A stretch of DNA of 64,000 bases from Peribacillus sp. ACCC06369 (GTDB lineage Bacteria; Bacillota; Bacilli; Bacillales; DSM-1321): NCBI RefSeq assembly GCF_030348945.1, contig NZ_JAUCEN010000002.1:4402001-4466000 (forward strand), in the 5' to 3' direction. A model generated the notes under the pieces. The model ran no database searches and had not been told where the DNA came from. It saw nothing but the letters and a program-made list of their open reading frames with translations. Made by a program: the position numbers and the translations under genes. Within the stretch, counting starts at the first letter, position 1. Each line of letters starts with the position of its first letter. Of this stretch, positions 9,029 to 18,148 are shown in pieces.

Positions 9029-9274
9029 TTGCCTGGTTACGATCCACACGAGAAAGTAATGTCGACATCGCTCCCTCTATACAAGGAGGGCCGTATCATT
9101 TCTGAAATTTTACTGGTCATTTTTGGAACCCACCGACTAAAAAAATCGTTTATTTTGGAAACAAGGATTAATAAACAAGTGATTTTCATTCTAGGTATTT
9201 GGGTGTTTAACCTTAACGGAGCAATTGGCTTTGCTATGGTTGATAGATTTTTATTAAATTCAAAGGATGATTAA
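9029..9274 (+). CDS. Small hydrophobic protein, start uncertain or 5'-decayed
   Basis: Plausible coding starts near residue 23 (ISEILLVIFGTHRLKKS) and continues into a membrane helix at IFILGIWVFNLNGAIGFAM. A good AAGGAGGG site at about 9085 precedes an ATT rather than ATG/GTG/TTG, while the TTG at 9029 has no clear ribosome binding site. The gene may use an unusual start or have lost its 5' end. It ends 2 bp before a second small membrane protein, suggesting translational coupling. Function unknown. Confidence 0.4.
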   Translation: MPGYDPHEKVMSTSLPLYKEGRIISEILLVIFGTHRLKKSFILETRINKQVIFILGIWVFNLNGAIGFAMVDRFLLNSKDD

Positions 9275-9276
9275 TA

Positions 9277-9453
9277 ATGAAAAAATCCAAAAAATATATT
9301 GTCCTATTTCTCTGGGTCGTATTATTTTTATATTACTTTGATATGTATATGCCCAAAGGTATTTATTATTTTATTGTAGGAATTCCAGTACTTTTTCTAA
9401 GTGCAATTTTTATTTTAAAGATGTTTGATCATTCAAAAAATGTAAGAAGCTAA
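9277..9453 (+). CDS. Small membrane protein, 58 aa
   Basis: ATG at 9277 is preceded by AAGGATGATTAATA. The product has a basic N-terminus (KKSKK) and two hydrophobic helices at about residues 7-22 and 31-50, with a short polar tail. It follows directly on another small hydrophobic ORF, 2 bp away. No family recognised. The pair could be a small transporter-like or stress membrane complex, but that is a guess. Confidence 0.6.
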   Translation: MKKSKKYIVLFLWVVLFLYYFDMYMPKGIYYFIVGIPVLFLSAIFILKMFDHSKNVRS

Positions 9454-9609
9454 ATATCTAGGTGATACTAACAACCTTTCAGATGATGTATGTATCCCTT
9501 TCTTATTTTATCTTTCAACTCTAATTGATTTTGATTGTTTATGCCTTTCATATCTGCGTCTATAGCCTAATCCTTCCTTCTTCACACGAGAAAGTAAGAC
9601 AAAATTAAA

Positions 9610-9643
9610 GGGTATGAGCCCTGTTAAAACAGAACTCATACCC
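9610..9643 (-). terminator. Terminator of the mutS2-like gene
   Basis: Stem GGGTATGAG / CTCATACCC with a 16-nt loop. On the minus strand it is followed by TTTAATTTT, 60 bp after the mutS2 stop codon. Confidence 0.65.
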
Positions 9644-9702
9644 TGCCGGTGTCGGTTTTTACAACCTCCATATTACCATTTCATTAATCATCAGGATTTG
9701 TT

Positions 9703-11607
9703 TTATTCACCAAGTTTCTTCCGTATATCCGCTGCTACATTCTTTAGCGCCTTTTTTGATCCCCTGTCAAGGTCGTGGTTCAATTTCCTTTCTTTGTAAC
9801 TGACAAATAGGGAATTGAGATCATAGCCTTCAGGATATAAATCGGCGGCCTTTATTTCCAGCTCGAGCCTATTGGCATGAACTTCCTTGAAGGTATCTTC
9901 GAAAAGGACTGTGACATTATTGAAGGAGTCCTTTTTCTTATAAACGATCCCATACCCATTCAGTTCGCTTACCTTCACTTTGTCGCCGACTTCATATTCA
10001 TATAATATTTCCTTAGGAACGGCCGCTGGCTTCGCTTTTTTGATTTTACCTTCCTGGACACGCTCCAAGTCGTAGTCTTTATTGTCGATATATAGCTTTG
10101 CCTTTTGCAAAACCTTTTCACGTACATTCATTTTTTTCGCTATCCACAGGGCATTGCTTTCCCCGGATTGACCGATCAACAGCTTATACTTTGGCTCAAG
10201 TGTTTCACTATTGAATTGCATGGCCGCATTCATGAAATCACTGTGTATTTCCGAATAGCGCTTGATTTCACCATAATGGGTCGTCGCAACGGTAATGCAG
10301 CCCCTCTGATAAAATTCCTCAAGGATGGCAATCGCTAACGCGGCACCTTCATTTGGTTCCGTTCCGCTCCCGATTTCATCGAACAGCAGTAATGAGTTAT
10401 TGGTTAATGCCCCCATGATTTCCGAGATGTTTTTCATATGCGATGAAAATGTGCTCAGTGCATTTTCAATGCTTTGGTTATCACCGATATCGACGAATAC
10501 CTGATCGAAGACGGCAAGCTCCGTCCCCTCTTTACCGGCAACATGCAGCCCTGACATGACGGCCAATGTAAGGATGCCGATCGTTTTCAAGACGACCGTT
10601 TTACCCCCGGCATTAGGGCCGGTAATAATCAAGCTGCGATAGTCCTTACCGATTTCGAAATCTAAAGGTACGCTGTCTTGCGGCAAAAGGGGATGTTTAC
10701 AGCCCTTTAATTTAATATAACCATGATCATTGATTTTCGGTTCGATGGCATCCATGCTTTTACTGAATTTGGCTTTTGCGAAGATCATGTCATATTGACT
10801 GATTAACTCGATGTTTATCTTGATCGGTTTCAGCTGTTCGAAAACCGTTCCGGATAATGTGGCCAAAAGTTGATACTCTTCCATCGATTCCTCCGCTTTT
10901 AAACTGGCCAATTCTACATTTAATTTCGTTACCGAGGCAGGTTCAATGAACACGGTAGCCCCTTTTGCGGATACTTCCACGATCGTTCCAGCCACTTGAT
11001 TTTTATAGGAGGCTTTGATCGGGATGGTGTAGCGATCACCCTTTTTACTGATGAAAAATTCCTGAATGAACTCTTTATTGGCTCCGCTCTTCAAGAACTT
11101 ATTCAGTCGTTCCTCTATTTTACCTTCTGTCTTGATGATTTGGTTCCTGATCCGTTTCAGATCCTTGCTGGCTTCGGAAACAACAGCATTTCCTTTGATG
11201 GTGAATTGGATTTCTTCTTCAATGCTCCTGAATTCAGTCATGGAGCGGGCGTAGGAATGCAGTGTTGGTGCAAAGAACTCTTTATCGGTCATGAATTTCT
11301 TGATATTCCTGCAGCCTCTTAAGAAGTCTGCTATCGCCACTAACTCTGACGGCTCCAAAATCATTCCTTTTTCCAGTTTGTCGATATGGAGGCCAATATG
11401 TGAAATTCCTTTTAAGGGAATATGGCTTTCCGCATTCAGTAAGTTCCTAGCCTCCGTAGTCTCGTTCAAACGATTTTTAACGACCTTCAAATTGCTGCTA
11501 GGCTTAAGCTGATCCAATAATGCTTTTCCTAAACCGCTTACGCAATGGTTTTTCACCATTTCCTTGAGTTGGATATATTGTATTTTTTCATAAGTCATTG
11601 TATTCAT
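9703..11607 (-). CDS. mutS2: Short MutS2-type ATPase lacking the Smr domain
   Basis: 634 aa. MutS2 proteins bind branched DNA or stalled ribosomes and lack the mismatch-recognition domain of MutS. Visible elements: helical lever/clamp region at about residues 120-300, Walker A GPNAGGKT near 328, Walker B LLFDEIGSGT near 404, the TTHYGEIKRYS switch segment, and a small KOW-like beta domain (YEYEVGDKVKVSELNGYG) near 540-590. Standard Bacillus MutS2 is about 785 aa with a C-terminal Smr nuclease. Here the protein ends soon after the beta domain, so this is a short paralogue without nuclease. ATG 11607 follows GGGGGATC. The upstream leader is highly structured. A decayed fragment of a similar gene lies near 6.4 kb. 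Confidence 0.9.
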   Translation of the reverse strand: MNTMTYEKIQYIQLKEMVKNHCVSGLGKALLDQLKPSSNLKVVKNRLNETTEARNLLNAESHIPLKGISHIGLHIDKLEKGMILEPSELVAIADFLRGCRNIKKFMTDKEFFAPTLHSYARSMTEFRSIEEEIQFTIKGNAVVSEASKDLKRIRNQIIKTEGKIEERLNKFLKSGANKEFIQEFFISKKGDRYTIPIKASYKNQVAGTIVEVSAKGATVFIEPASVTKLNVELASLKAEESMEEYQLLATLSGTVFEQLKPIKINIELISQYDMIFAKAKFSKSMDAIEPKINDHGYIKLKGCKHPLLPQDSVPLDFEIGKDYRSLIITGPNAGGKTVVLKTIGILTLAVMSGLHVAGKEGTELAVFDQVFVDIGDNQSIENALSTFSSHMKNISEIMGALTNNSLLLFDEIGSGTEPNEGAALAIAILEEFYQRGCITVATTHYGEIKRYSEIHSDFMNAAMQFNSETLEPKYKLLIGQSGESNALWIAKKMNVREKVLQKAKLYIDNKDYDLERVQEGKIKKAKPAAVPKEILYEYEVGDKVKVSELNGYGIVYKKKDSFNNVTVLFEDTFKEVHANRLELEIKAADLYPEGYDLNSLFVSYKERKLNHDLDRGSKKALKNVAADIRKKLGE

Positions 11608-11652
11608 CTAATGATCCCCCTTGAATTAGTGAGTGATTAAAATTCCCGAATC

Positions 11653-11726
11653 CAAAAAATGCCCGCAATGGTCCCCCTACCTTTACAAATGAACAAGCCA
11701 TTTGAGTAGAAAGCTCCTGCGGACAT
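11653..11726 (-). terminator. Terminator-like structure in the mutS2 leader
   Basis: On the minus strand ATGTCCGCA pairs with TGCGGGCAT (one G-U) and is followed by TTTTTT. The 50-nt loop holds a smaller CAAATG/CATTTG hairpin. It lies between the first leader terminator and the mutS2 start codon, where an attenuator would act. Confidence 0.5.
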
Positions 11727-11794
11727 CGGTCTTATCTATAGATAAGGACCTAAAATCGTTAACAAATAAGGCAGCTCGAATAGACCTGCGTACA

Positions 11795-12020
11795 CAAAAA
11801 AGCATGATAGGACAAATCCCACCATGCTTTTCGTCGTAACACCTACATGTTACACGATTTATGGAAAAGGAAGCAGTCTTAAGGTAGGTATTCACAATGC
11901 ATAATTACACTGTGAAAAAAGGCATACTTAATCCACTGACCAATCAGTGATTAAATACCTTATTCAACTAAATTAGTTGATACCTACTCCCGACATAAAA
12001 CACCACACCTTTTCTTAGAT
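11795..12020 (-). ncRNA. Candidate structured leader RNA / small RNA upstream of mutS2
   Basis: About 225 nt from a predicted start near 12020 to a terminator. The core is a four-way junction. Closing stem P1 (11980-11987 with 11884-11891, GTAGGTAT) encloses three hairpins: 11964-11980 (TCAACTA/TAGTTGA), 11919-11961 (two stacked stems with one bulge and one G-U) and 11891-11916 (TTCACA/TGTGAA). Only about two unpaired bases separate them. A further hairpin (11831-11857) and an intrinsic terminator (arms 11823-11831 and 11798-11806, T6 after it on the minus strand) follow. I do not recognise a riboswitch class. It is either an independent small RNA or an attenuating leader of the mutS2 gene. 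Confidence 0.55.
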
Positions 12021-12027
12021 TGGGATT

Positions 12028-12056
12028 AATATACCATATCAGTAAGAAAGAGTCAA
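12028..12056 (-). promoter_or_regulatory. Strong sigma-A-type promoter for the structured RNA
   Basis: Minus strand TTGACT (12056-12051), a 17-bp spacer and TATATT (12033-12028): five of six matches to each hexamer at ideal spacing. It points into the structured RNA and, beyond its terminator, to mutS2. Confidence 0.7.
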
Positions 12057-12201
12057 TTCATTTTTTTGCCGTCCTTCGAATCCATTCATGTAAAACAAAA
12101 GGGGATATTGGCTTTAACAGCCATAATGCTTCAGTAACTCCCCTTTTCAGTGTCTGAATATTTACTTTAAAATTTGGGTATGTTATCCTTATATTAACAT
12201 A

Positions 12202-12236
12202 AACTAAAAACAGCCTCATGCGCTAACATGAGGCTG
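12202..12236 (-). terminator. Terminator of the small membrane peptide gene
   Basis: Perfect 10-bp stem CAGCCTCATG / CATGAGGCTG with a 6-nt loop, followed on the minus strand by TTTTTAGTTT. Confidence 0.85.
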
Positions 12237-12273
12237 ACAACTAGCAAGAGTGGTTGGTCACAACTAATAACTC

Positions 12274-12432
12274 TTAATCAGAAGAATCAGAAGAAGAACC
12301 ATTGCCATCTTGGGAGGATGAGTGGTTCTTTTTCATTTTCTTGGCGAACACAGACAGGATTAGACTGGTTGCTACAGCAACAATTATCTCTTTACCCAAA
12401 TCTGTAATTAAGTTCAATAAGAAATGAATCAT
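12274..12432 (-). CDS. Tiny membrane peptide, 52 aa (toxin-like architecture)
   Basis: ATG 12432 follows a near-perfect AAGGAGGTGA at 5-bp spacing, so translation should be strong. A hydrophobic helix (residues about 3-28, including GKEIIVAVATSLILSVFA) is followed by a basic KKMKK patch and a Ser/Asp-rich tail. A CCATCT/AGATGG hairpin just upstream of the ribosome binding site could limit translation. A short gene, strong terminator and tight 5' hairpin are typical of type I toxins, but no antisense antitoxin was identified. It could equally be a small structural membrane peptide. Confidence 0.6.
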   Translation of the reverse strand: MIHFLLNLITDLGKEIIVAVATSLILSVFAKKMKKNHSSSQDGNGSSSDSSD

Positions 12433-12707
12433 GAGGTCACCTCCTTCCCCATCTATAATTAGATGGAAAAGCAAAACTGTGACCTTCCACTCTATCCTCA
12501 GTTGTCCCTCTATTTTATCATATCTTTCACATTATGGAAAATATATGAAAATAAATATTAGAGGATGTATTCTCCCCCTTCTACTCTAGAGTAGATTAAT
12601 TCCCTTTATTTAGAAGTGCAGCTAACATTTGAACAATATCTCCTAAGTAACTAGACATATGATACGTAATGACGAAATGAGTCCGTCCTGTTAAGTCATT
12701 AAGAATA

Positions 12708-12732
12708 GGGGATTATCCATTGGATAATCCCC
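12708..12732 (-). terminator. Terminator of the purine salvage operon
   Basis: A 12-bp perfect palindrome, GGGGATTATCCA / TGGATAATCCCC, with a one-base loop, 10 bp after the adenine deaminase stop codon. The T-run is weak. Confidence 0.6.
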
Positions 12733-12741
12733 CTTTGCGGT

Positions 12742-14460
12742 TTAAGCTTCATCATTCATTATGAGAGGGACTATTTTCCCTTCATTCACGTTGATCAATC
12801 CATGGTCGGTTATTTTCAGGGCCGGGCTGACAGGAAGCGATAAGGTGCTTAATGACATGATGACATTATAATGTTCGTAGCCTAACGATTTAAGTGCATC
12901 TGTCAGGTGCTGAACCTGTTCAGATACGATGTCCATTGGCTCTTCGGAAAGGATGCCCCCTACCGGAAGAGGTATCATGGATAGGACCTTGCCATCTTCT
13001 ACGCAACAGACTCCGCCTTGCTTCTTTATCACTTCGTTGGCGGCAAGCAGCATATCCTGCTTGTTATGGCCAATCACCAAAAGATTATGGTTATCATGCG
13101 AATAGGTTGTGGCAACTGCTCCCCGCTTCAAAACATCGCCGGTGATTAACCCGTGCGCCCTGTTGCCGTTTTTCCCGTATCGCTCGAATGTTGCAATTAA
13201 ACCATAAGGGCTTTCTTCCCAGCATAATTCACCATTCTTCCCATCAATAAAATCATGGGTTTCCGTTGTGAAAGTGGAACCATTCTGCACGTTGATGATC
13301 CGGCACTTGCTGTGTCCATGCTTGTCTGAAATTGGGATGTTAAAATCGTTTTCAGTAAGTTCCGCTAGTTTCACACTTTGATAGAAATGCTCAGGAAATT
13401 GCCTTTCCTTCACTTCTTGCACATATGGCCGGGAAGATTCATAGACTAGCTCGCCTTTTTTGTATACTTGTTCAATATCAAATGTTTCCAAGTTGGATAC
13501 AAGTAGAAAATCTGCCGCTTTTCCTGGCGCAATGGCGCCGCGGTCATACATCCTCATCCGCTGTGCAGGTGTATATGTGCATGCATAGATGGCTTTTTCC
13601 GGGGACATGCCCATTTGAATGGCTTTCTTCAAAAGGACATTCAGGTGTCCTCTTTTTTGGAAAGAGTCGGTCATGACGTCATCGGTGACAAAGCAGAAAT
13701 GCTCATCCACCTGCTTTTCCTTCAAGTACTCGATCACTTCTTCAGTCATTGATTTTTCTTGAATCTCAATAAACATTCCGGCTGCGATCCTCGCATCCAT
13801 CCCTTCCACGGTCTGGTGTGTATGATCTGAATTCACTCCGGCATAAATAATCTTTTGCAAGTCCAAGTCGAGCAGCTTTGGAACGTGCCCCTCTATGATC
13901 AGATTCGGATAGCGGGAACGGATATGGGACAAGATCCGATTCGTCTTGCAATCCGGGTCGGATATGACCTCATAGTAATTCATGATCTCGCCGAGGCATA
14001 TAATGTCCTCTGTTTGCATCAATTCATCTATGTCGCCTATTTCGATAGAACCGCCTGTCGTTTCCATCGATGTCGCAGGAACAGAACTCGGGATGGCATA
14101 AAACATATCCGCTACGCAATCTTTACTCGCTTTGATCATTTCCTTCACACCGGAAATTCCGAAAACATTGGCCATTTCATGCGGTTCCGGCACGATCGTC
14201 GTCACGCCGTTTTTGATTAACCCGTAGGAAAACGTGGCCGGCGTGACCATTGTACTTTCAATGTGGAGATGGATATCGATCAGACCTGGAACCATATACT
14301 TCCCCTGTCCATCGACGATTCTATCCGGCTCGAAGGCATCCAATTCCCGTTCTCCAATATAATAGAACTTTCCATCCTTGATGGCTGCATTCCCTTTAAT
14401 GAATCTTTTAAAATAGCTGTTAAACACGTTGATATCTCTTACAAGCATATCCATTCGCAT
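12742..14460 (-). CDS. ade: Adenine deaminase
   Basis: 572 aa, the usual length of the Ade/AdeC family, which converts adenine to hypoxanthine and ammonia. The metal-binding HxH lies in PGLIDIHLHIESTMV near residue 65. The conserved GVTTIVPEPHEMANV, EGHVPKL and SDHTHQTVEGMDARI segments and the C-terminal LPVGGILSE and LSLPVSPALKIT follow, so the active site looks complete. ATG 14460 follows AGGAGGG. It is the last gene of the nucleoside uptake operon, which fits a role in deaminating adenine released by the nucleoside hydrolase encoded four genes upstream. Confidence 0.95.
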   Translation of the reverse strand: MRMDMLVRDINVFNSYFKRFIKGNAAIKDGKFYYIGERELDAFEPDRIVDGQGKYMVPGLIDIHLHIESTMVTPATFSYGLIKNGVTTIVPEPHEMANVFGISGVKEMIKASKDCVADMFYAIPSSVPATSMETTGGSIEIGDIDELMQTEDIICLGEIMNYYEVISDPDCKTNRILSHIRSRYPNLIIEGHVPKLLDLDLQKIIYAGVNSDHTHQTVEGMDARIAAGMFIEIQEKSMTEEVIEYLKEKQVDEHFCFVTDDVMTDSFQKRGHLNVLLKKAIQMGMSPEKAIYACTYTPAQRMRMYDRGAIAPGKAADFLLVSNLETFDIEQVYKKGELVYESSRPYVQEVKERQFPEHFYQSVKLAELTENDFNIPISDKHGHSKCRIINVQNGSTFTTETHDFIDGKNGELCWEESPYGLIATFERYGKNGNRAHGLITGDVLKRGAVATTYSHDNHNLLVIGHNKQDMLLAANEVIKKQGGVCCVEDGKVLSMIPLPVGGILSEEPMDIVSEQVQHLTDALKSLGYEHYNVIMSLSTLSLPVSPALKITDHGLINVNEGKIVPLIMNDEA

Positions 14461-14476
14461 AACTTACCCTCCTAAG

Positions 14477-15541
14477 CTAGTCAACAAGCACCATCTGGTT
14501 TCTCGGAATTTCAAGGATGATTTCCTGCCCCGTCCGGTAGGATTCCGTCATTTCCTTGTTCACAGTGAAATCCCCTATTGGCGTTTCAACGACATATTGA
14601 TAGCTTCTTCCCAGATACGTACTTACCTTAACCCGGCCTGATAAACTATTTTCCAGAACCGCTCCAACATTGTCTTTTTCCCTAATCAACAGATCGTCCG
14701 GTCTGATGGCGCCTATTTTTCCAGTCGAATTGGTCATCTGTGCATCCTTGTGCAGGACAAATGAGTAGCCAGACTTATTCAGTTCAATTTTGCCTTCATG
14801 ATCCGTCCGCTTATCAAACTCAATGAAGTTCTTAAAACCGATGAAGTCTGCGACAAATTTGGTTTCAGGATATTTGTAAATGGTGGCAGGGTCACTAAGC
14901 TGCTCGATGATCCCTTTATTCATGATCGCTACCTGATCGGAAATGGAAAAACATTCTTCCTGATCATGGGAGACATACACAGTCGTAATACCCAGCTCTT
15001 GCTGGATACGACGAATCTCGACTCTCATATTCACCCTTAAGTTCGCATCAAGATTACTCAATGGCTCGTCGAATAATAGGATGTCCGGCTCAATCACCAA
15101 TGCCCTGGCAATCGCAACCCGCTGCTTTTGGCCTCCGGAAAGCTCTTGGGGATATCTCTTTTCAAATCCTTTTAAATTAACGATTTCGAGCACATTCATC
15201 ACTTTTTTTTCAATTTCACTTTTTGAATTCTTTCTAAGGCGGAGACCGAATGCAATATTATCGAATATCGACAAATGCGGGAATAATGCATAGTTTTGGA
15301 ACACAAAGCCAAAATTCCGCTTGTTTACGGGCACTTTCGTATAGTCCTTTTCCTTAAATAAAAACTTCCCTTCATTCGCCTGTAAAAATCCGGCAATTAA
15401 ACGCAGGGTCGTCGTTTTCCCACAGCCGCTCGGGCCAAGAAGGGATACCAGTTTCCCTTTTTCTATCTCAAGATTGAAATCCTTTAATATATTCTGTTTG
15501 TTATAAGCTACAGATATATCTTGTAAAGTGAATAAAGCCAT
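14477..15541 (-). CDS. ABC transporter ATP-binding protein, PotA-like
   Basis: 354 aa. Walker A GPSGCGKT near residue 36, Q-loop FQNYALFPH, signature LSGGQKQR, Walker B ILLFDEPLSNLD and switch His in VYVSHDQEE. A TOBE-type regulatory domain fills about residues 280-354. This is the polyamine/iron/thiamine-type (CUT1-related) ATPase. It follows two permeases and a binding lipoprotein in one operon. With a nucleoside hydrolase and adenine deaminase as neighbours, the likely substrate is a purine nucleoside or base rather than a polyamine; that substrate is inferred from context. Confidence 0.92.
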   Translation of the reverse strand: MALFTLQDISVAYNKQNILKDFNLEIEKGKLVSLLGPSGCGKTTTLRLIAGFLQANEGKFLFKEKDYTKVPVNKRNFGFVFQNYALFPHLSIFDNIAFGLRLRKNSKSEIEKKVMNVLEIVNLKGFEKRYPQELSGGQKQRVAIARALVIEPDILLFDEPLSNLDANLRVNMRVEIRRIQQELGITTVYVSHDQEECFSISDQVAIMNKGIIEQLSDPATIYKYPETKFVADFIGFKNFIEFDKRTDHEGKIELNKSGYSFVLHKDAQMTNSTGKIGAIRPDDLLIREKDNVGAVLENSLSGRVKVSTYLGRSYQYVVETPIGDFTVNKEMTESYRTGQEIILEIPRNQMVLVD

Positions 15542-15556
15542 CCATCATTACCTCCT

Positions 15557-16345
15557 TTATCGTTTTGTGAAATAAGACAAGCCCATGAGCCGTTCTACTA
15601 TAAACATGAAGAAAGCTGTTATGAACATGAGTAATACGGAAATGGCCGAAATGGTAGGATCGAAGTAGTTCTCTACATACGTCAGCATCTGGATCGGAAA
15701 CGTACTTACCCCAGGGCCTGTCATATAAACTGAAATGTCTACATTATTGAAGGATTCCAAGAAGGCGATCATGACTGCCGCTAGAATTCCTGATTTTATA
15801 TTCGGGAGGACGACTGTAAAGAATGTCCCCAATTTACTGGCTCCGAGACTCTCCGCCGCTTCTTCAATGGAAAAGTCAAAGTTTGATAAGCTTGAAGAAA
15901 TCACACGGATGATGAACGGCAGCATGATAACAGTATGTCCAACAAACAGGGCCGCATATATCGGAAGCTGATAAGTTCCGACAATATAACGTAAAAATGC
16001 AAAGCCCAGCACAATTCCCGGAATTAATATTGGCGAAACGAAAAATGCATTAATCACGCTTTTCCCTTTAAAATCATATCGGCTCAATGCATAGGCAGCT
16101 GGCACTCCCAGTAACAGTGCCAAAAGATTGCCTCCGAGTGAAACAAGGATGGAAGTTTTAAAAGCGACCAAAAACATTTCCACATTAAAAATATTTTCGT
16201 ACCATCTTAAAGAAAACTCTTCCGGCGGGAATTTCAAAATATTTCCGCCTTCAAATGACGTAACGGATATGATAAGCAAAGGCCCTAGTAAAAAGAGAAA
16301 CACCAGGAGAGTAAACAGGGCCAATCCTCGATTTTTTTCCTGCAT
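15557..16345 (-). CDS. ABC transporter permease, PotC-like
   Basis: 262 aa with about six membrane helices. The EAA loop that contacts the ATPase is EEAAESLGASKLGTFFTVVLPNI (about residues 165-187). ATG 16345 with an AGGTG site, 6 bp after the preceding permease ends, so translation is coupled. It forms the membrane channel with the partner at 16352-17173. Confidence 0.92.
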   Translation of the reverse strand: MQEKNRGLALFTLLVFLFLLGPLLIISVTSFEGGNILKFPPEEFSLRWYENIFNVEMFLVAFKTSILVSLGGNLLALLLGVPAAYALSRYDFKGKSVINAFFVSPILIPGIVLGFAFLRYIVGTYQLPIYAALFVGHTVIMLPFIIRVISSSLSNFDFSIEEAAESLGASKLGTFFTVVLPNIKSGILAAVMIAFLESFNNVDISVYMTGPGVSTFPIQMLTYVENYFDPTISAISVLLMFITAFFMFIVERLMGLSYFTKR

Positions 16346-16351
16346 ACACCT

Positions 16352-17173
16352 CTACCCCTTTGGATTTAATTTTTTTGCCAAACCATTCATGATCGATATG
16401 ATTAGAACGGTCACGGCAATCATGATGGTGGCGACAATCGATGCCACTTGCCATTCGTTCAATGTAATTGCGTTTTGATAAAGAAATGTCGAAATGACCC
16501 GCTGTTTCCCACCTAGTAAAGCAGGCGTCGTATAGGCAGTGAAGCTCCCTACAAAAACAAGGATGCTGCCAATGACCAAACCTGGAACCGAAAGCGGAAT
16601 GATCACTTTTGAGAATACTGCCAATCTTGACGCTCCAAGGCTCTCCGCCGCTTTTAACAAATCCGTCTCGATGTTCTCCATCACCCCCACCAGCGTCACG
16701 ATGATCAATGGCAGGAATAAATGGACCAATCCGATGATGATTGCAGTAGGCGTGTATAAAATATCAAGCGGCTTTTCAATCAGGCCCATGCCCATAAGCA
16801 ATTTATTCACCACGCCGTTTTTACCGATAATCACCATCCAGCTGAATGAGCGAACCACAGGGCTTGTCAATAGCGGAAAGATCGTCAGTAAAAGCATGAT
16901 CACTTTTTTTCGTTGTTTCAATTTTGAAATATAATAAGCTGCTGGAAATCCTAATAGAATGCAAATGATGGTCGTGAACAGACTCACCCTAAGTGTCGTG
17001 AGCAGTATTTCAATAAAGTATCGATCTCTGAAAAAATCGAGATATCCTTGTATGGAAAAGCCGCTTTCAGTAAAAAATGTCGTGCCAATCGTCAATAGGA
17101 TTGGAATGATCATGAATATCGTTAAAAATAGAACCCCTGGCAACAGCAACAGGTATAGATAGCGTTTTTTCAC
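16352..17173 (-). CDS. ABC transporter permease, PotB-like
   Basis: 273 aa with about six membrane helices and the EAA loop LKAAESLGASRLAVFSKV. The start is a GTG at 17173 behind AGGGGGTTCCGAG. It pairs with the permease immediately downstream to build the inner-membrane channel of the transporter. It is 24 bp after the nucleoside hydrolase in the same operon. Confidence 0.92.
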   Translation of the reverse strand: MKKRYLYLLLLPGVLFLTIFMIIPILLTIGTTFFTESGFSIQGYLDFFRDRYFIEILLTTLRVSLFTTIICILLGFPAAYYISKLKQRKKVIMLLLTIFPLLTSPVVRSFSWMVIIGKNGVVNKLLMGMGLIEKPLDILYTPTAIIIGLVHLFLPLIIVTLVGVMENIETDLLKAAESLGASRLAVFSKVIIPLSVPGLVIGSILVFVGSFTAYTTPALLGGKQRVISTFLYQNAITLNEWQVASIVATIMIAVTVLIISIMNGLAKKLNPKG

Positions 17174-17197
17174 CTCGGAACCCCCTGTTCGTATTAT

Positions 17198-18127
17198 TTA
17201 TGAATTGATTATGCGAATAAACAGGTCGAAAAACGCTTCCGCATTCACGTCAAGACAAACATGCGCATTTGGCGGCTTATTCAGCCTATTTTGAAAGTCG
17301 CAAACCATCTGTCCGTCACAAATTTCACTTTTTGTTTCTACATCCACATAATATTCTTCTCTAGTGACAAGATCATTTTGCAAAGCAATGGCTACAGCTA
17401 ATGGATCATGCATCGCACAAGCCCATATACCGTTACGTTCAAAATACCTTTTCCGATAATCGGATGTACTTTCGCTTATATAGTCAGCAAGTGCATCGTT
17501 TTGGATCAATTGGATATGCTCTTCATCCAATAGAACCTTTCTCGTGACATCAAGACCAACTTGCGTGATCGATTCGAATCCCGCCTGTAAGACGATTTTG
17601 GCAGCTTCAGGATCGACATACGTGTTATATTCAGAAGTTGGCGTGACATTGCCAACCCCTTGTACAACACCGCCCATGAAAATGACTTCTTTAACAAGCT
17701 TGGTGATTTGCGGACATTTTTTCACCGCCAATGCCAAATTCGTAAGAGGTCCCGTCATGACAAGCGTCACTTCATCAGGAAAATTCAAAATGGAATTGAT
17801 GATGAAATCAGAAGCAAATCCATCATCAGGCTGCTTTTTGACCGGCACATCCTTCAAGGCACCGCCAATCCCGTCTTCGCCATGGATCCGGTGTTCAAAA
17901 AAGGGGCTCCTGATAATTGGGCTATCTGCCCCATTTATGACTGAAATGTCCTGTTCATTCAATAAATCCAATATTTTGCATGTATTCAGTGTGGCCGTAT
18001 CAAGTGATACATTCCCGTTCACTGTCGTAATCGCCAATATGTCGAATTGACGGCTTTTAACAGCAAGAATGATCCCGATCGCATCATCTATTCCAGTATC
18101 CACATCAAGAATCATTTTTTTCTTCAT
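17198..18127 (-). CDS. Inosine/uridine-preferring nucleoside hydrolase
   Basis: 309 aa. The family signature LDVDTGIDDAIGI at the N-terminus supplies the calcium-binding aspartates, with VMTGPLTNLALAV and the C-terminal MHDPLAVAIAL as further conserved blocks. It splits ribonucleosides into base and ribose in the cytoplasm. ATG 18127, behind AGAGGTGTGCTTG, is preferred to a GTG three codons earlier that overlaps the ribosome binding site. Being located between the binding lipoprotein and the permease genes strongly suggests that the transporter brings in nucleosides. Confidence 0.93.
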   Translation of the reverse strand: MKKKMILDVDTGIDDAIGIILAVKSRQFDILAITTVNGNVSLDTATLNTCKILDLLNEQDISVINGADSPIIRSPFFEHRIHGEDGIGGALKDVPVKKQPDDGFASDFIINSILNFPDEVTLVMTGPLTNLALAVKKCPQITKLVKEVIFMGGVVQGVGNVTPTSEYNTYVDPEAAKIVLQAGFESITQVGLDVTRKVLLDEEHIQLIQNDALADYISESTSDYRKRYFERNGIWACAMHDPLAVAIALQNDLVTREEYYVDVETKSEICDGQMVCDFQNRLNKPPNAHVCLDVNAEAFFDLFIRIINS

Positions 18128-18148
18128 CAAGCACACCTCTTTTTTTTC

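Noticed and set aside
11640..11730. T-box leader for the mutS2 gene
   Set aside because: The sequence AGGTAGGGGGACC before the second terminator is only vaguely like a T-box; the conserved TGGNACCGCG and stem I features are absent.
11683..11895. Minus-strand open frame of 70 codons in the mutS2 leader
   Set aside because: It runs through the terminator and junction stems of the structured RNA and has no start signal; the RNA interpretation explains the sequence better.
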